Shown: piece by piece, positions 17,161-27,436 of the stretch | Layout of the letters: each line of letters opens with the position of its first letter | Position numbering within the stretch: the stretch's first letter is position 1 | From: an uncultured Aquimarina sp. | GTDB lineage: Bacteria > Bacteroidota > Bacteroidia > Flavobacteriales > Flavobacteriaceae | DNA length: 64,000 nt | Direction: 5' to 3' | NCBI GenBank assembly: GCA_947498785.1 | Contig: CANMLS010000020.1 | Location: 22,655-86,654, forward strand | Translations under genes and position numbers: made by a program | Notes under the pieces: model-generated | The model's input: the letters and a program-made list of their open reading frames with translations, nothing else | Databases searched by the model: none | What the model was told of the DNA's origin: nothing

Positions 17161-18042
17161 ATGAAGTTTTTTCTATATTTAATACTATTGTTTGTTTTCT
17201 TTACGGCATGTAAAGAAGATGAATCAGAGCATATGCAGGAGGATGATGAAGTGATAACTGGTGAGCAAGATTCTTCTGTCTTTGAAATTAATATAGATGA
17301 TAGTGACCTTGCGATTCTACCCAAAGATGGTGGTGGGATTCATAAGGCTGTTCCTTTAGGTTCAACATCAGCTAATTTCGGTTACTATGTTTATACTCCT
17401 GAGAACTATACTGTTGATGGTCCCGAATATCCTCTTCTTGTTTTTTTGCATGGATGGGGTGCTAATTTAGGTAATGAGCCTTTGAGCAAAGTCTTGGAAC
17501 ATGGGCCTCCAAAATTGATAAAAAAAGGTAGGTGGAAACCTAGTTACCCTTTTATAGTAGTGACACCCCAACTGAAAACTTTGTACTGGGAACCTTTTCA
17601 AGTTCATAAATTCATCGAGTATCTTATGGATACTTATCAGATTAATCCTAATCGGATCTATTTAACGGGATTGAGTTTGGGAGGTGGGGGATGTTGGCAT
17701 TATGCTGGAGGGATTAAGGATAATTATGCAGCTGCTATAGTACCTATATGTGCCAGAGGGGCAGAATTTCTAATTGATAATTTAAAAGAGATACCTGTTT
17801 GGGCATTTCATGGAAATCAAGATACTACTGTAGATCCACTTGATAACTTTGGATCTGTTACATTAGTAAGAGCGATCAATAATGCCAATCCTAAAGTGAA
17901 GGCCAGAATAACTTTGTTCCCTTTTTTGAAGCATGATTCCTGGACCGCAACCTACAATGGTGATGGAAGAAACCTTGCACAATACTACGATACATATAAT
18001 GTGGATATCTACGATTGGATGCTGACTTATAAAAAAAAGTAA
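17161..18042 (+). CDS. Lipoprotein alpha/beta-hydrolase (esterase)
   Basis: A 293-residue lipoprotein: signal MKFFLYLILLFVFFTAC, lipobox Cys at 17, and an acidic linker to about residue 45. An alpha/beta-hydrolase domain follows, with the oxyanion strand LLVFLHGWG, the nucleophile elbow GLSLGGGG and a likely catalytic His in FLKHDSW. Spacing resembles poly(3-hydroxybutyrate) depolymerase/feruloyl esterase and dienelactone hydrolase-like enzymes, so cell-surface or periplasmic ester hydrolysis is likely; the substrate is unknown. It is a single gene. Confidence 0.85.
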   Translation: MKFFLYLILLFVFFTACKEDESEHMQEDDEVITGEQDSSVFEINIDDSDLAILPKDGGGIHKAVPLGSTSANFGYYVYTPENYTVDGPEYPLLVFLHGWGANLGNEPLSKVLEHGPPKLIKKGRWKPSYPFIVVTPQLKTLYWEPFQVHKFIEYLMDTYQINPNRIYLTGLSLGGGGCWHYAGGIKDNYAAAIVPICARGAEFLIDNLKEIPVWAFHGNQDTTVDPLDNFGSVTLVRAINNANPKVKARITLFPFLKHDSWTATYNGDGRNLAQYYDTYNVDIYDWMLTYKKK

Positions 18043-18178
18043 TAGTTCTTTATGATATAGATACCTCTCTGTCAAATATTTTTTTGTCAATACTCAGATA
18101 GGATTGTATCTCTACCACTTGAAGGAAATTAGATTTTATAATATTAATCATTTATGAATAATATGAAAAACTCTAAGG

Positions 18179-19180
18179 TCAAACTATGAAACCAGATGTT
18201 TTTGCATGTGCTATTGCTTCTTCTGATGTATGAATTAGTAAAATGGGAGATGCATTAAAAGAGTGAATAATTTTTTTAATTCGCTTTTCTTTCCGACGAT
18301 GTTTTACATTTCTTAAGTAGATAGCAAGAATTCGTCCTGGATACTCTTCTGCAATTTTGGTATAAATATCAGCATCTTTCTCTCCACTATCTCCAATAAG
18401 AATAAAACTTAAATGCGGATACATTTTCAATAAATATAGAATTTCTGATTGCTTATGAGGTGCTTTAGGTTTTGGCGTTTTATCAAAAGGAGTCCTAAAA
18501 TCTCTTAGCAAAATTGGACCTTTTGGAAAATAGTTTTTCTTAAAAAATGCGCTAAGGTAATCGTATAAATTCCAAGGGCTGTTGCTTACATAAAAAAATG
18601 GATTATTAGATGATCCTTTTATTCCCAGATGTAATTTTTTGTAAAATTTCACAGTACCTTCTATTGCTTTTCTTTTGTCAAAATTTTTAAAAAGGGTATT
18701 GGCAATTACCCTCCATTTAAAGAAAGATGCTACTCCTGTGTGTAAAATAGTATCATCAATATCACTGATGATTCCAAAATCAGCTTGATCTGACGGAATA
18801 AGCATTTCACTTTTAAAATTGTTATTGCTACTTATGGCTTTAGATATGTTCTCTTTTTTGTAGGAAGCAGTATAGGATATCCAACCTTTATTATCTTTAT
18901 ACGCAGAAAGTGTATTAATATCAAGTTCAAGATGATAATATCCTTCTTGATCTGTATGAGTTTCTATGATTTTCCCATTGGGTAATTCTATTTCTACCAG
19001 AATATTTCTGATTTCATCACTCTCAAACTGTTTATAAATATTTCGTAATGTTTTAAAGATACTTTGGTTTGTATTAAAATCAACATTTTCATCTTCAAGA
19101 GCTCTTCCAGAAGCACGAAAAAGAGTTTTTGTGCCATAACTCAGATATGTATTAATTCGTAAAGCTTTTTTCTTGAACAT
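18179..19180 (-). CDS. App1-family phosphatase (DUF2183)
   Basis: A 333-residue protein with the App1/DUF2183 catalytic domain. It has a haloacid-dehalogenase-like DxDDT motif (ISDIDDTILHTGV), then SNSPWNLYDYL and IGDSGEKDADIY as the later motifs. The N-terminal 130 residues contain a beta-rich region (IEIELPNGKIIETHTDQEGYYHLELDI). The yeast member is a Mg-dependent phosphatidate phosphatase, so this protein may dephosphorylate a lipid or related phosphate; the bacterial substrate is not established. No signal peptide is visible. Confidence 0.85.
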   Translation of the reverse strand: MFKKKALRINTYLSYGTKTLFRASGRALEDENVDFNTNQSIFKTLRNIYKQFESDEIRNILVEIELPNGKIIETHTDQEGYYHLELDINTLSAYKDNKGWISYTASYKKENISKAISSNNNFKSEMLIPSDQADFGIISDIDDTILHTGVASFFKWRVIANTLFKNFDKRKAIEGTVKFYKKLHLGIKGSSNNPFFYVSNSPWNLYDYLSAFFKKNYFPKGPILLRDFRTPFDKTPKPKAPHKQSEILYLLKMYPHLSFILIGDSGEKDADIYTKIAEEYPGRILAIYLRNVKHRRKEKRIKKIIHSFNASPILLIHTSEEAIAHAKTSGFIV

Positions 19181-19205
19181 GAAAAAATGTAGATTTTAAA
19201 TAAAA

Positions 19206-19238
19206 ATAAACAACCTCGCCCAAAGAGCGAGGTTGTTT
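19206..19238 (-). terminator. Rho-independent terminator of hppA
   Basis: A perfect 12-base stem, AAACAACCTCGC (19208-19219) with GCGAGGTTGTTT (19227-19238), has a 7-base loop and is T-rich on the minus-strand side. It begins 20 bases past the hppA stop and separates hppA from the App1 gene. Confidence 0.88.
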
Positions 19239-19258
19239 AGACATTAATTTTTATATTT

Positions 19259-21577
19259 TTACTTCAAAGAAGCTCTTATTGCTGCGATTTCGGTTTTTAC
19301 TTTTGATTTTGCTTCTTGTAATTCTAGTGTTTCTATTTTCTTTTCAGAAGAATTATTAGTAGACTGTTTTGCTTCTGTTTGATTAATAACTACAACAGTT
19401 TCTGAAGTATGTCCTCCTAGAATAGGAGCAACTACTAGGCCGATAAGACATGTTAATTTAATCAAAATGTTCATAGATGGACCAGATGTATCTTTAAATG
19501 GATCTCCAACAGTATCTCCGGTAACGGCTGCTTTATGAGCATCAGAACCTTTATATGTCATTTCTCCATTAATCTCAACACCAGCTTCAAACGATTTTTT
19601 AGCATTATCCCATGCACCACCTGCATTATTTTGGAAGATGGCCCATAATACACCACTTACGGTAACTCCTGCCATATATCCACCTAGCATTTCAGCAATT
19701 GCTAAGGTGTTCATTCCAAATAATAATGGAACAAAAGCTATTACCAAAGGAAATCCGATGGTTAATAAACCGGGTAACATCATTTCTTTAAGAGAGGCTT
19801 TAGTAGAAATAGCAACACATTTATCATATTCTGGTTTTCCTGTACCTTCCATAATTCCGGGGATGTCCTTAAATTGGCGACGGACTTCCTGTACCATTTC
19901 CATAGCTGCTTTTCCTACTGCATTCATAGCTAAGGCAGAAAATACTACAGGTACCATACCTCCAACAAATAACATGGCTAAAACCGGTGCTTTAAAAATA
20001 TTAATACCGTCAATTCCTGTAAAGGTAACATAAGCAGCAAATAAGGCCAAGGATGTCAATGCCGCAGAGGCAATTGCAAATCCTTTTCCTGTCGCTGCGG
20101 TTGTATTACCAACAGAATCTAATATATCTGTACGTTCTCTTACTATAGGTTCTTGTTCGCTCATTTCTGCAATACCACCAGCATTGTCTGAAATAGGTCC
20201 AAAGGCATCAATTGCTAATTGCATTGCGGTAGTAGCCATCATTGCAGAGGCTGCCAATGCAACACCATAGAATCCTGCAAAAGCATAAGAAGCCCAAATG
20301 GCTCCGGCAAATAATAGTACAGAAGGGAATGTAGAAATCATACCTGTTGCTAAGCCTGCAATAATATTAGTTCCTGCACCTGTGCTAGATTGTTGTACAA
20401 TTTTAAGGATAGGTGACTTGCCTAATCCAGTATAATATTCTGTTACGGAAGAAATAACTGCACCTACTATTAGACCTACTAAAGTTGCGTAAAAAACTCG
20501 CATTGCAGAAATCTCTATGAGTCCTTCTCCAAAGAATTCCATTTTCATCGTTTCAGGAAGCATCCATTTACATAGTGAAAAACAAGCTACTGCTACTAGG
20601 ATAATTGATGTCCAGTTGCCAATATTAAGTGCTCCCATTACTTGGGCTTCTTTGGCATTGTTACTTTTTATTTTGACAAGCATTGTGCCTATTATTGAGA
20701 TAATAATACCAACACCAGCAATTGCCATGGGTAATAGAATTGGTCCAATACCTCCAAAAGCATCTGTAATAGACCCTCCCATATCTTTAATTACATAATT
20801 TCCTAATACCATTGCAGCAAGAACAGTTGCTACATAAGATCCAAATAAATCGGCACCCATACCAGCAACATCACCTACGTTATCACCGACATTATCTGCA
20901 ATGGTAGCGGGATTACGCGGATCATCTTCTGGAATCCCTGCTTCTACTTTACCTACAAGATCAGCTCCTACATCTGCTGCTTTGGTATAAATTCCACCTC
21001 CTACACGAGCAAATAAAGCAATAGATTCTGCTCCTAGAGAAAACCCAGCCAATGTTTCTAAAACTATCGTCATTTTATCTGTAGAAATCCATTCGCCTCC
21101 CATAAAGACATTATAAAATATGATAAAGAAAGCTGTTAATCCTAATACAGCTAAGCCTGCAACTCCTAGTCCCATTACGGTACCACCACCAAAAGATATT
21201 TTAAGAGCATTTGGCAAACTAGTACGAGCTGCCTGAGTAGTTCTAACATTTGTTTTGGTAGCAATTTTCATTCCTATATTTCCAGCAAAGGCAGAAAATA
21301 CAGCCCCAAAAATAAATGCGATTACAATTAACCAGTGTGTTGTGTCAACCACTATAGAAACAATAAACAATAAGACGCTTACTATGACGACAAATATGGC
21401 GAGTAACTTATATTCTGCATTTAAGAAAGCTAAAGCTCCTTCATAAATATGATCCGAAATTTCTTTCATTTTGCCATCACCGGGATCTTGTTTCATTACC
21501 CAAGATTTTTTAATAAGCATATAGATTAGCCCTAGTAACGCCAATGCAATTGGCATATAAATCATATTTGATTGCAT
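19259..21577 (-). CDS. hppA: Membrane-bound cation-pumping pyrophosphatase
   Basis: A 772-residue M-PPase with about 16 membrane helices. The PPi-binding and catalytic loops are visible: [24 protein letters not shown], followed by [20 protein letters not shown], plus [12 protein letters not shown] and [15 protein letters not shown] near the C-terminus. The enzyme splits pyrophosphate and exports Na+ and/or H+ from the cytoplasm. The Ala in [10 protein letters not shown] at the A/K determinant points to the K+-dependent subclass. A Lys/Glu-rich C-terminal tail extends past the last helix. A minus-strand promoter box TACTTTTG is at 21637-21630. The soluble pyrophosphatase gene is only about 1 kb away. 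Confidence 0.96.
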   Translation of the reverse strand: MQSNMIYMPIALALLGLIYMLIKKSWVMKQDPGDGKMKEISDHIYEGALAFLNAEYKLLAIFVVIVSVLLFIVSIVVDTTHWLIVIAFIFGAVFSAFAGNIGMKIATKTNVRTTQAARTSLPNALKISFGGGTVMGLGVAGLAVLGLTAFFIIFYNVFMGGEWISTDKMTIVLETLAGFSLGAESIALFARVGGGIYTKAADVGADLVGKVEAGIPEDDPRNPATIADNVGDNVGDVAGMGADLFGSYVATVLAAMVLGNYVIKDMGGSITDAFGGIGPILLPMAIAGVGIIISIIGTMLVKIKSNNAKEAQVMGALNIGNWTSIILVAVACFSLCKWMLPETMKMEFFGEGLIEISAMRVFYATLVGLIVGAVISSVTEYYTGLGKSPILKIVQQSSTGAGTNIIAGLATGMISTFPSVLLFAGAIWASYAFAGFYGVALAASAMMATTAMQLAIDAFGPISDNAGGIAEMSEQEPIVRERTDILDSVGNTTAATGKGFAIASAALTSLALFAAYVTFTGIDGINIFKAPVLAMLFVGGMVPVVFSALAMNAVGKAAMEMVQEVRRQFKDIPGIMEGTGKPEYDKCVAISTKASLKEMMLPGLLTIGFPLVIAFVPLLFGMNTLAIAEMLGGYMAGVTVSGVLWAIFQNNAGGAWDNAKKSFEAGVEINGEMTYKGSDAHKAAVTGDTVGDPFKDTSGPSMNILIKLTCLIGLVVAPILGGHTSETVVVINQTEAKQSTNNSSEKKIETLELQEAKSKVKTEIAAIRASLK

Positions 21578-21629
21578 AAATGTCTTTTTAGTTAATTAGT
21601 CACTAAATGTAATAAAAATACCCTAAATA

Positions 21630-21637
21630 CAAAAGTA
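21630..21637 (-). promoter_or_regulatory. Promoter -7 box for hppA
   Basis: On the minus strand TACTTTTG matches TAnnTTTG, 53 bases ahead of the hppA start. A TTG about 23 bases further upstream could be the -33 element, though the spacer is long. Confidence 0.45.
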
Positions 21638-21759
21638 TTGTTAAATACTAGAGAAATTGACAATCAACGGATTATAGTGTTGATAAAACCACTGTTTTCG
21701 GGGTTTTTTTGTGTAATAAAGATATTTTAATTTTATCAACATTTTAAAATAAGTTGAAT

Positions 21760-22527
21760 ATGTATATTTCTTTTCAAACTTCATTTCTAATGTTGTTTTG
21801 TGTCTTTTTTTTGCCAAACTTTATTGAAGCGCAATATCCATTTGAGCATTACGCTTCTCCTGATCAAAAAGTGTATAGAAATTGGGAAATATATGATAGA
21901 ATAGATACTAAAGAAAGATATGATTGTACGTTATCGATAAATGGTTTTTTTAAAAACAATGACCAACTAACTATTCAATTGTCTTGGTTATATAAGACCA
22001 TAGATGCTGGTGGGATTAGAGTGTTTAGAAATAAAAAACAAATTCAGAAAATAAAACAACCTGATTCTTTTCCATTAGTAACACTCAGTGGAACAAATGT
22101 AGTGGTTGCAGATATCAATGGAGATGGTCTTAAAGATGTGAAGTTAATACATCAAGGTACAGGAAATGGAGTATTGAGCATGTTAGTCAAAGTAATATAT
22201 TTATTTCAAAAAAAGGATGGTTTATTTAGAAAAATATCTTTTGAAGATATGATGATTGATGAAAACAGAGAAGAGAGGGACGTAGATAATGATGGTAATC
22301 ATGAAATTATAACAATGAATTTAGAACATGTTAATAAACACAATTATTGGGCTTTTAATATTTTTGAATATGACAAAGGAAAACTAAAAAACGTAAACTA
22401 TAAGATAAATTATCCTATACTTATTCAATATAAATATAAAAGAAATTATAATATCACAGATCATATGAACAGATCTGAAATGAAATTATATGAGAGAGAG
22501 TTCCCAGAAAAGTATGATGTAAGATAA
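21760..22527 (+). CDS. Secreted hypothetical protein with calcium-loop (FG-GAP/dockerin-like) motifs
   Basis: The frame can start at TTG 21754, but ATG 21760 gives the better signal peptide (MYISFQTSFLMLFCVFFLPNFIEAQ, cleaved after EAQ). The mature part contains two Asp-rich loops typical of calcium-binding repeat proteins: VADINGDGLKDVKLI and DVDNDGNHEIITM. Such loops occur in VCBS/FG-GAP propeller blades. Only two are visible in about 230 residues, so a full propeller is unlikely. The exact family is not recognised; the location is probably periplasm or cell surface. Confidence 0.7.
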   Translation: MYISFQTSFLMLFCVFFLPNFIEAQYPFEHYASPDQKVYRNWEIYDRIDTKERYDCTLSINGFFKNNDQLTIQLSWLYKTIDAGGIRVFRNKKQIQKIKQPDSFPLVTLSGTNVVVADINGDGLKDVKLIHQGTGNGVLSMLVKVIYLFQKKDGLFRKISFEDMMIDENREERDVDNDGNHEIITMNLEHVNKHNYWAFNIFEYDKGKLKNVNYKINYPILIQYKYKRNYNITDHMNRSEMKLYEREFPEKYDVR

Positions 22528-22566
22528 AAAGACGCGAATCTATAATGTTAAATATCACGTCTTTTT
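22526..22566. terminator. Bidirectional terminator between convergent genes
   Basis: AAAAAGACG (22526-22534) pairs with CGTCTTTTT (22558-22566) across a loop of about 23 bases, giving T runs on both strands between the secreted protein and ppa. Confidence 0.65.
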
Positions 22567-22586
22567 ATTTATCTTAAAGATATGAT

Positions 22587-23117
22587 TTAGGCAATGCTAA
22601 ACAATCCTTCAGGTTTATTTTTTACTTCTTCAAAACGTTTAACACAGGCTTTGATAATTTCTTTAGCTTCGCCTATATTTCCCCATCCACCAACATCTAC
22701 TTTTTTTCTTTCTAAATCTTTATATACTTGAAAAAAATGTTCAATCTCTTTTATGAGATGAGGGTTCATTTCTTTTAGATCGGCAAGTCTGCTAGCTATC
22801 GGGTCAGAAACAGGGACGCATATAATTTTTTCATCAGGACCTTTCTCGTCAGTCATATGGAAAACACCAATAGGTTTTACTTCCATAACACAACCTGGAA
22901 ATGTTGGTTCTGTAACAAGTACCAAAACATCTAGAGGGTCTCCATCTAGAGCCAGAGTTTCTGGAATAAATCCATAATCCGCTGGGTACATCATAGATGA
23001 AAAAATCATACGATCGTATCGAATTTTTTTGATATCAAAATCATATTCGTATTTATTTCGACTTCCTTTTGGAATCTCAATAAGTACATCAAAGCTTTCG
23101 CTGGTAGCTGCGCTCAT
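22587..23117 (-). CDS. ppa: Inorganic pyrophosphatase (family I)
   Basis: A 176-residue soluble family I pyrophosphatase that hydrolyses PPi to two phosphates with Mg2+. The signature DGDPLDVLVL carries the metal-binding aspartates, EIPKGSRNKYEYD is the N-terminal active-site segment, and YPADYGFIPET and KIICVPVSDP are further conserved blocks. Length fits the prokaryotic form. A TATATTTG promoter box is at 23151-23144 on the minus strand, 27 bases before the start. It pulls biosynthetic reactions forward, in parallel with the energy-conserving HppA nearby. Confidence 0.97.
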   Translation of the reverse strand: MSAATSESFDVLIEIPKGSRNKYEYDFDIKKIRYDRMIFSSMMYPADYGFIPETLALDGDPLDVLVLVTEPTFPGCVMEVKPIGVFHMTDEKGPDEKIICVPVSDPIASRLADLKEMNPHLIKEIEHFFQVYKDLERKKVDVGGWGNIGEAKEIIKACVKRFEEVKNKPEGLFSIA

Positions 23118-23143
23118 AAGTTTATTCTCTTTTTATTGGGCGG

Positions 23144-23175
23144 CAAATATAGGTATTGCAGGGGGTTAGTTAAAA
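23144..23175 (-). promoter_or_regulatory. Promoter of ppa
   Basis: On the minus strand TTTTAAC (23175-23169) and TATATTTG (23151-23144), about 20 bases apart, fit the Bacteroidota TTTG/TAnnTTTG pattern with a degenerate -33 box. Confidence 0.5.
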
Positions 23176-23321
23176 TTTATAAGGATAAATTATCATATTT
23201 CTTATAAAAACTTAACGTAATGATAAACTATAACGTTTTCATAAAAAAACAATTATCATTCACTTAAGAAAAATAGAAGCCTGTTCTTGTGTTATATTTT
23301 GAATCGTAATTGATTGTTTTG

Positions 23322-25817
23322 TTAGAAATAAAATCCAAAAGATCCTGTAACTCCAAATTTACGTGCATCGGGGTTATCAAAATAATTTCCTCTAAAATGA
23401 AAGTCAATTCTAAAAATTTTGAAAATGTTTCCAACTCCCAAACTATATTCCCAATATGCCTCATCATCAGGTGCTAGAAGAAGTTCATTAGACGGATCAC
23501 TTAAGAGTCTGTTTGCATCAGATAATTCTCCCCAAGCTCCTCGTAATCCAACTAATTCTCTAAGATTTAGTTTTCTTAGTAATGGTATTCTTGAAAATAT
23601 TCTTCCGTTGAAATTATGTTCTAAATGTAAGGTTGCATAAGTATCGGTTACAAATTCATAAAAATTAAGTAAAGGAAAAGTGTTGTAAATAGATAAATAT
23701 GTTTGATTTCCTGGGATTACACTTAATAATCCAAGGGGTACGTCTCCAAATGTTTTTCCAACTTCTAAAGTACTATTTAATCGTCCAAAACCACCTATGT
23801 TCCAAGGTTGTTGATATAAGAATTGAATTTTTTGATACTCAAAATCACTATTTATAAAACCTTGTATACCCGCACTGTAATTAAGAAACAGAGTAGCAAA
23901 ATCACCTTCATTTACAGTGACTCTATCTACACCATATCCTGTAGTTTTTCTATTAGGAAAATATGCCAGTGAAGTGGCTATTTCTGTTTGTTGTATTTCT
24001 GTTTGAAGTGTACCAGTTTCTGGATCAATAAAATCGAGACTAAATAGAGATCTATCTGCAGGTTTTAAAGTTCTATATGACCCAGTGACTCCAAATATCA
24101 GGTTTTTCCTAGGTTCGATAGCCAGTGAGAGTGCAGATAAATTTATAGATGTTAACCTGTCATTATCACCGGTGGCAATAATAGATGATGAAGCAAGACT
24201 TCTACCCTCTACATCATTAGTATTTGTTAAACTTGCTCCTAATTGTTCTACATCCCTTCGGTTTCCTCCAGAAACAATAAGCCTAGATTTTCGATCAACA
24301 AGATATTTACCAGAGATACCATATTTAAATTTCTGATCCTTAAATCCATATGCTCCATATCCTTCGATACGCCATCTGTCATTGGATGTAAAATAAGTTC
24401 TACCGCCTGCTCTTAATCTAAATCCTTCAATATCGTTATATCCAATAGTTGAGAATAGTGGGCCAAAATCAAAACCATTAAACTCTACATATCCAGTAGC
24501 TAATATAGTTCCTATATTATAAAGCCGCTTAAAAGCCTTTACAGTTCTAAGTGTGTCTAGTAATTTGTAAACTTTTTGCTCATCCTTATTCAATGCTTCC
24601 ATTCTGGCATTTTCCCAGAAAGAATCTTCACGATTATAGATATCCTGGTCGTATGGGTCAACTTGGCTTTGGTAGAATTTTTTATCTTTTTTTATGTCAA
24701 ATTTGTAGTTGTCATATAAGGTTGTTCTTTTGCCATAAACTCCACGAGACTTTTCTTTTTTACTAAAAGCAAAGTCAGATTGAAAATAGTCTTTGGTGAT
24801 TAAAAAGATAGAATCATTTAATACATCAAATTCTTGTTCAATATAAAGATCTTTTACCCAGTTAATATTTGCACTCTTTGTGACTTCGAGATTTATTTCT
24901 TTGATAGCCCATGTGGTATCATTAACCCAGAAATCTCCTTTAAAAGTTAATTCATTCTTTCTTCTAGGGTAGTAAATAATATTATAACACCATTTGTTAC
25001 CTATATATGCACTATCGGTAAGGACATAATTATATACCCCTATACCAGTTCTTGATAATGGACTTGTAAAACTTTTATCAAAGAACTTTAAGTAGTTTTC
25101 ATAAATATCATAATCGGAATACAAATCTTTAACAAAAGCAATCAATGTTTGGTTGTCACTAAAACCAGCATTTTTATTTCCTGTTAGAACTTCTTTGGAT
25201 TCATTAAGGATATTATCTCCATATACTTTTGAACTGGCTTCATTAAGGAAAATTGGAAGATAGGTCTTTCCTGTTATCCTTGAAGTATCTACATCATCAA
25301 AAATAAACTCCATGCCATTAAAAATCCTACTGTTAATAAGAGAACTGTCAATAGTGTTTAAATCGAATTCTAGTTTCTCATATTTATCATAGGTGTATTG
25401 CTTAAACTTTTTCACCCCATTTTCTCTACGATTATCCCAGATTTTCCTTAAAATATCAATTGCAGGATTGTTTTTCTTAGAAGTTTTGCCTTTATAAATA
25501 ACGACTTCATCTAATGCGGCTGCTTCCTCTTCGAGGAGGATTTCCATTTTATAAGTAACTCGCTTGGTTAGCTCGACAGTCTTGGTCTTAAAACCAATAA
25601 AAGAAACTTTAATGCTAGAATAGTTTTCATCAGATTCCATATAAAATCTACCATTCTCATCAGTAATTGTACCGACTGTAGAATTTACAAATACAATATT
25701 GGCAAAAGGTATGGGTTGTTTATTATTGTCAAATATCTGACCACCAATTTTAGTTTGTGAATAAATGAAAGTTGAAGAAAAAAAAGTTAGAAGTACTCCT
25801 AAAATCAAATGTCTCAT
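23322..25817 (-). CDS. DUF5686 outer-membrane protein with carboxypeptidase-regulatory-like domain
   Basis: An 831-residue protein with a signal peptide (to about residue 20, FIYSQ). A carboxypeptidase-regulatory-like (CarboxypepD_reg) beta domain at about 22-105 (GGQIFDNNKQPIPFANIVFV...DENGRFYM) precedes a long DUF5686 region that ends in beta-barrel-like strands with aromatic termini (GVTGSFGFYF). The plan resembles TonB-dependent receptors without a plug, so an outer-membrane location is likely. No substrate is known for the family. It is a single gene on the minus strand. Confidence 0.85.
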   Translation of the reverse strand: MRHLILGVLLTFFSSTFIYSQTKIGGQIFDNNKQPIPFANIVFVNSTVGTITDENGRFYMESDENYSSIKVSFIGFKTKTVELTKRVTYKMEILLEEEAAALDEVVIYKGKTSKKNNPAIDILRKIWDNRRENGVKKFKQYTYDKYEKLEFDLNTIDSSLINSRIFNGMEFIFDDVDTSRITGKTYLPIFLNEASSKVYGDNILNESKEVLTGNKNAGFSDNQTLIAFVKDLYSDYDIYENYLKFFDKSFTSPLSRTGIGVYNYVLTDSAYIGNKWCYNIIYYPRRKNELTFKGDFWVNDTTWAIKEINLEVTKSANINWVKDLYIEQEFDVLNDSIFLITKDYFQSDFAFSKKEKSRGVYGKRTTLYDNYKFDIKKDKKFYQSQVDPYDQDIYNREDSFWENARMEALNKDEQKVYKLLDTLRTVKAFKRLYNIGTILATGYVEFNGFDFGPLFSTIGYNDIEGFRLRAGGRTYFTSNDRWRIEGYGAYGFKDQKFKYGISGKYLVDRKSRLIVSGGNRRDVEQLGASLTNTNDVEGRSLASSSIIATGDNDRLTSINLSALSLAIEPRKNLIFGVTGSYRTLKPADRSLFSLDFIDPETGTLQTEIQQTEIATSLAYFPNRKTTGYGVDRVTVNEGDFATLFLNYSAGIQGFINSDFEYQKIQFLYQQPWNIGGFGRLNSTLEVGKTFGDVPLGLLSVIPGNQTYLSIYNTFPLLNFYEFVTDTYATLHLEHNFNGRIFSRIPLLRKLNLRELVGLRGAWGELSDANRLLSDPSNELLLAPDDEAYWEYSLGVGNIFKIFRIDFHFRGNYFDNPDARKFGVTGSFGFYF

Positions 25818-26295
25818 CTAATATTTTTAAATAATGATTGTTATTTAACATAATTATACCAGTTTATAATAAAGTCTATGTAGTCTATTCAAGACATCTT
25901 AAGTCAGAGAATGGTATGATCATACACATACTTTCTCATCATATGATACTATATTATAACTGGTATTATAATCAATTCTGTAAAATCAATTTTAATGTTA
26001 TTATTTTTATATCTATAACAAATCAATATACAAATACCCTACCTTGATGTATGAAATTTTACTATTGCATTTGATTTTTCGGTTATCTGATTTTTTACAG
26101 TTTAAATTCAAAAAATTATTCATTAAACAATCTGCTGTAATGATAAATGTAAAATCAATTAGTTAGTATAATTTCAAGAAAATATAAGTACATATATTAA
26201 AGATGTTAAGCTTATTTAGTTTATCAATTATCAGGCCATTTTTACATTTGATAATGCTCCTGAAATTGAAGAAACACAAAATAAAGGAGTTCAGT
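25818..26295. other. Intergenic, no gene seen
   Basis: A very AT-rich stretch between the DUF5686 gene (its 5' leader) and the pdhB stop. The only open frame (25838-26047 plus) starts inside the leader and has no family resemblance. I see no tRNA, clear terminator or repeat. Confidence 0.5.
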
Positions 26296-27273
26296 TTACT
26301 TATACATCACTTTTTTGACAGCTTTAACAACATCTTTACTATTAGGTAACCATTCTTCTAATAATACAGGAGAATATGGTGTTGGTGTATCAGCAGTATT
26401 AATTTTTACAATTGGTGCATCTAGATAATCAAAAATATTTGCTTGTACCTGATAAGTGATTTCTGAGGAAATATTAGCCAAAGGCCACGCTTCTTCTAAA
26501 ATAACTAAACGATTGGTTTTTTTGACAGAAGTAAATATAGCATCAAGATCCAAAGGTCTAACGGTTCTTAAGTCAATAACTTCACAAGAAATATTTTCTT
26601 TAGCCAATTCGTCAGCAGCTTTATAAGCCTCCTTGATAATTTTTCCAAAAGAAACGATTGTAACATCATTACCTTCTTTTTTGATTTCAGCAACTCCAAG
26701 AGGGATAGTGTATTCTCCTTCAGGAACTTCTCCTTTATCTCCATACATTTGCTCACTTTCCATAAAGATAACAGGATCGTTATCACGAATGGCAGATTTT
26801 AGTAAACCTTTTGCATCTCTAGGATTAGATGGTACGACTACTTTTAGACCAGGTGTGTTTGCAAACCAGTTTTCAAAAGCTTGAGAGTGCGTTGCACCCA
26901 ATTGACCAGCAGAAGCTGTTGGGCCTCTAAACACGATTGGAATATTAAATTGACCTCCTGTCATTTGACGCATTTTTGCTGCATTGTTGATGATTTGGTC
27001 AATACCTACTAATGAAAAGTTGAATGTCATAAATTCAATAATAGGTCTATTGCCGTTCATGGCACTTCCTACACCGATTCCAGAAAACCCTAATTCAGAT
27101 ATTGGAGTATCCAAAACACGATCAGGACCAAACTCATCTAACATTCCTTTGCTGGCTTTGTATGCTCCATTATATTCTGCAACTTCTTCACCCATTAGGT
27201 ATATTGACTCATCTCGTCGCATTTCTTCACTCATTGCTTCGCAAATTGCTTCTCTGAACTGTATCGTTTTCAT
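26296..27273 (-). CDS. pdhB: Pyruvate dehydrogenase E1 component, beta subunit
   Basis: The 325 residues match the E1-beta transketolase-like subunit of 2-oxo acid dehydrogenases: EEVAEYNGAYKASKGMLDEFGPDRVLDTPISE at the N-terminus, GGQFNIPIVFRGP and the GATHSQAFE loop in the middle, and a C-terminal transketolase domain (CEVIDLRTVRPLD). With the alpha subunit, which is not in the window, it decarboxylates pyruvate using thiamine diphosphate. The Tyr-rich N-terminus and 325 length favour pyruvate over branched-chain substrates. TATTTTTG about 44 bases upstream on the minus strand may be its promoter box. Confidence 0.93.
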   Translation of the reverse strand: MKTIQFREAICEAMSEEMRRDESIYLMGEEVAEYNGAYKASKGMLDEFGPDRVLDTPISELGFSGIGVGSAMNGNRPIIEFMTFNFSLVGIDQIINNAAKMRQMTGGQFNIPIVFRGPTASAGQLGATHSQAFENWFANTPGLKVVVPSNPRDAKGLLKSAIRDNDPVIFMESEQMYGDKGEVPEGEYTIPLGVAEIKKEGNDVTIVSFGKIIKEAYKAADELAKENISCEVIDLRTVRPLDLDAIFTSVKKTNRLVILEEAWPLANISSEITYQVQANIFDYLDAPIVKINTADTPTPYSPVLLEEWLPNSKDVVKAVKKVMYK

Positions 27274-27436
27274 TGATTTTATAATTATTTTGTGCTACAC
27301 GAAAGGCAAAAATAGCAATTAAAACCCTTTAGTAGGGGGGTAAAATTGAGAAATTTATTATGCACGCATAGTAAATTTGACTTTTTATTTGTACATTCGC
27401 TTTTATTATTAAATTCTCAAAAAATACCTATATAAA

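Noticed and set aside
25838..26047. Plus-strand 69-residue frame in the gap before pdhB
   Set aside because: Lies in the leader of the divergent DUF5686 gene, AT-rich with low-complexity translation.
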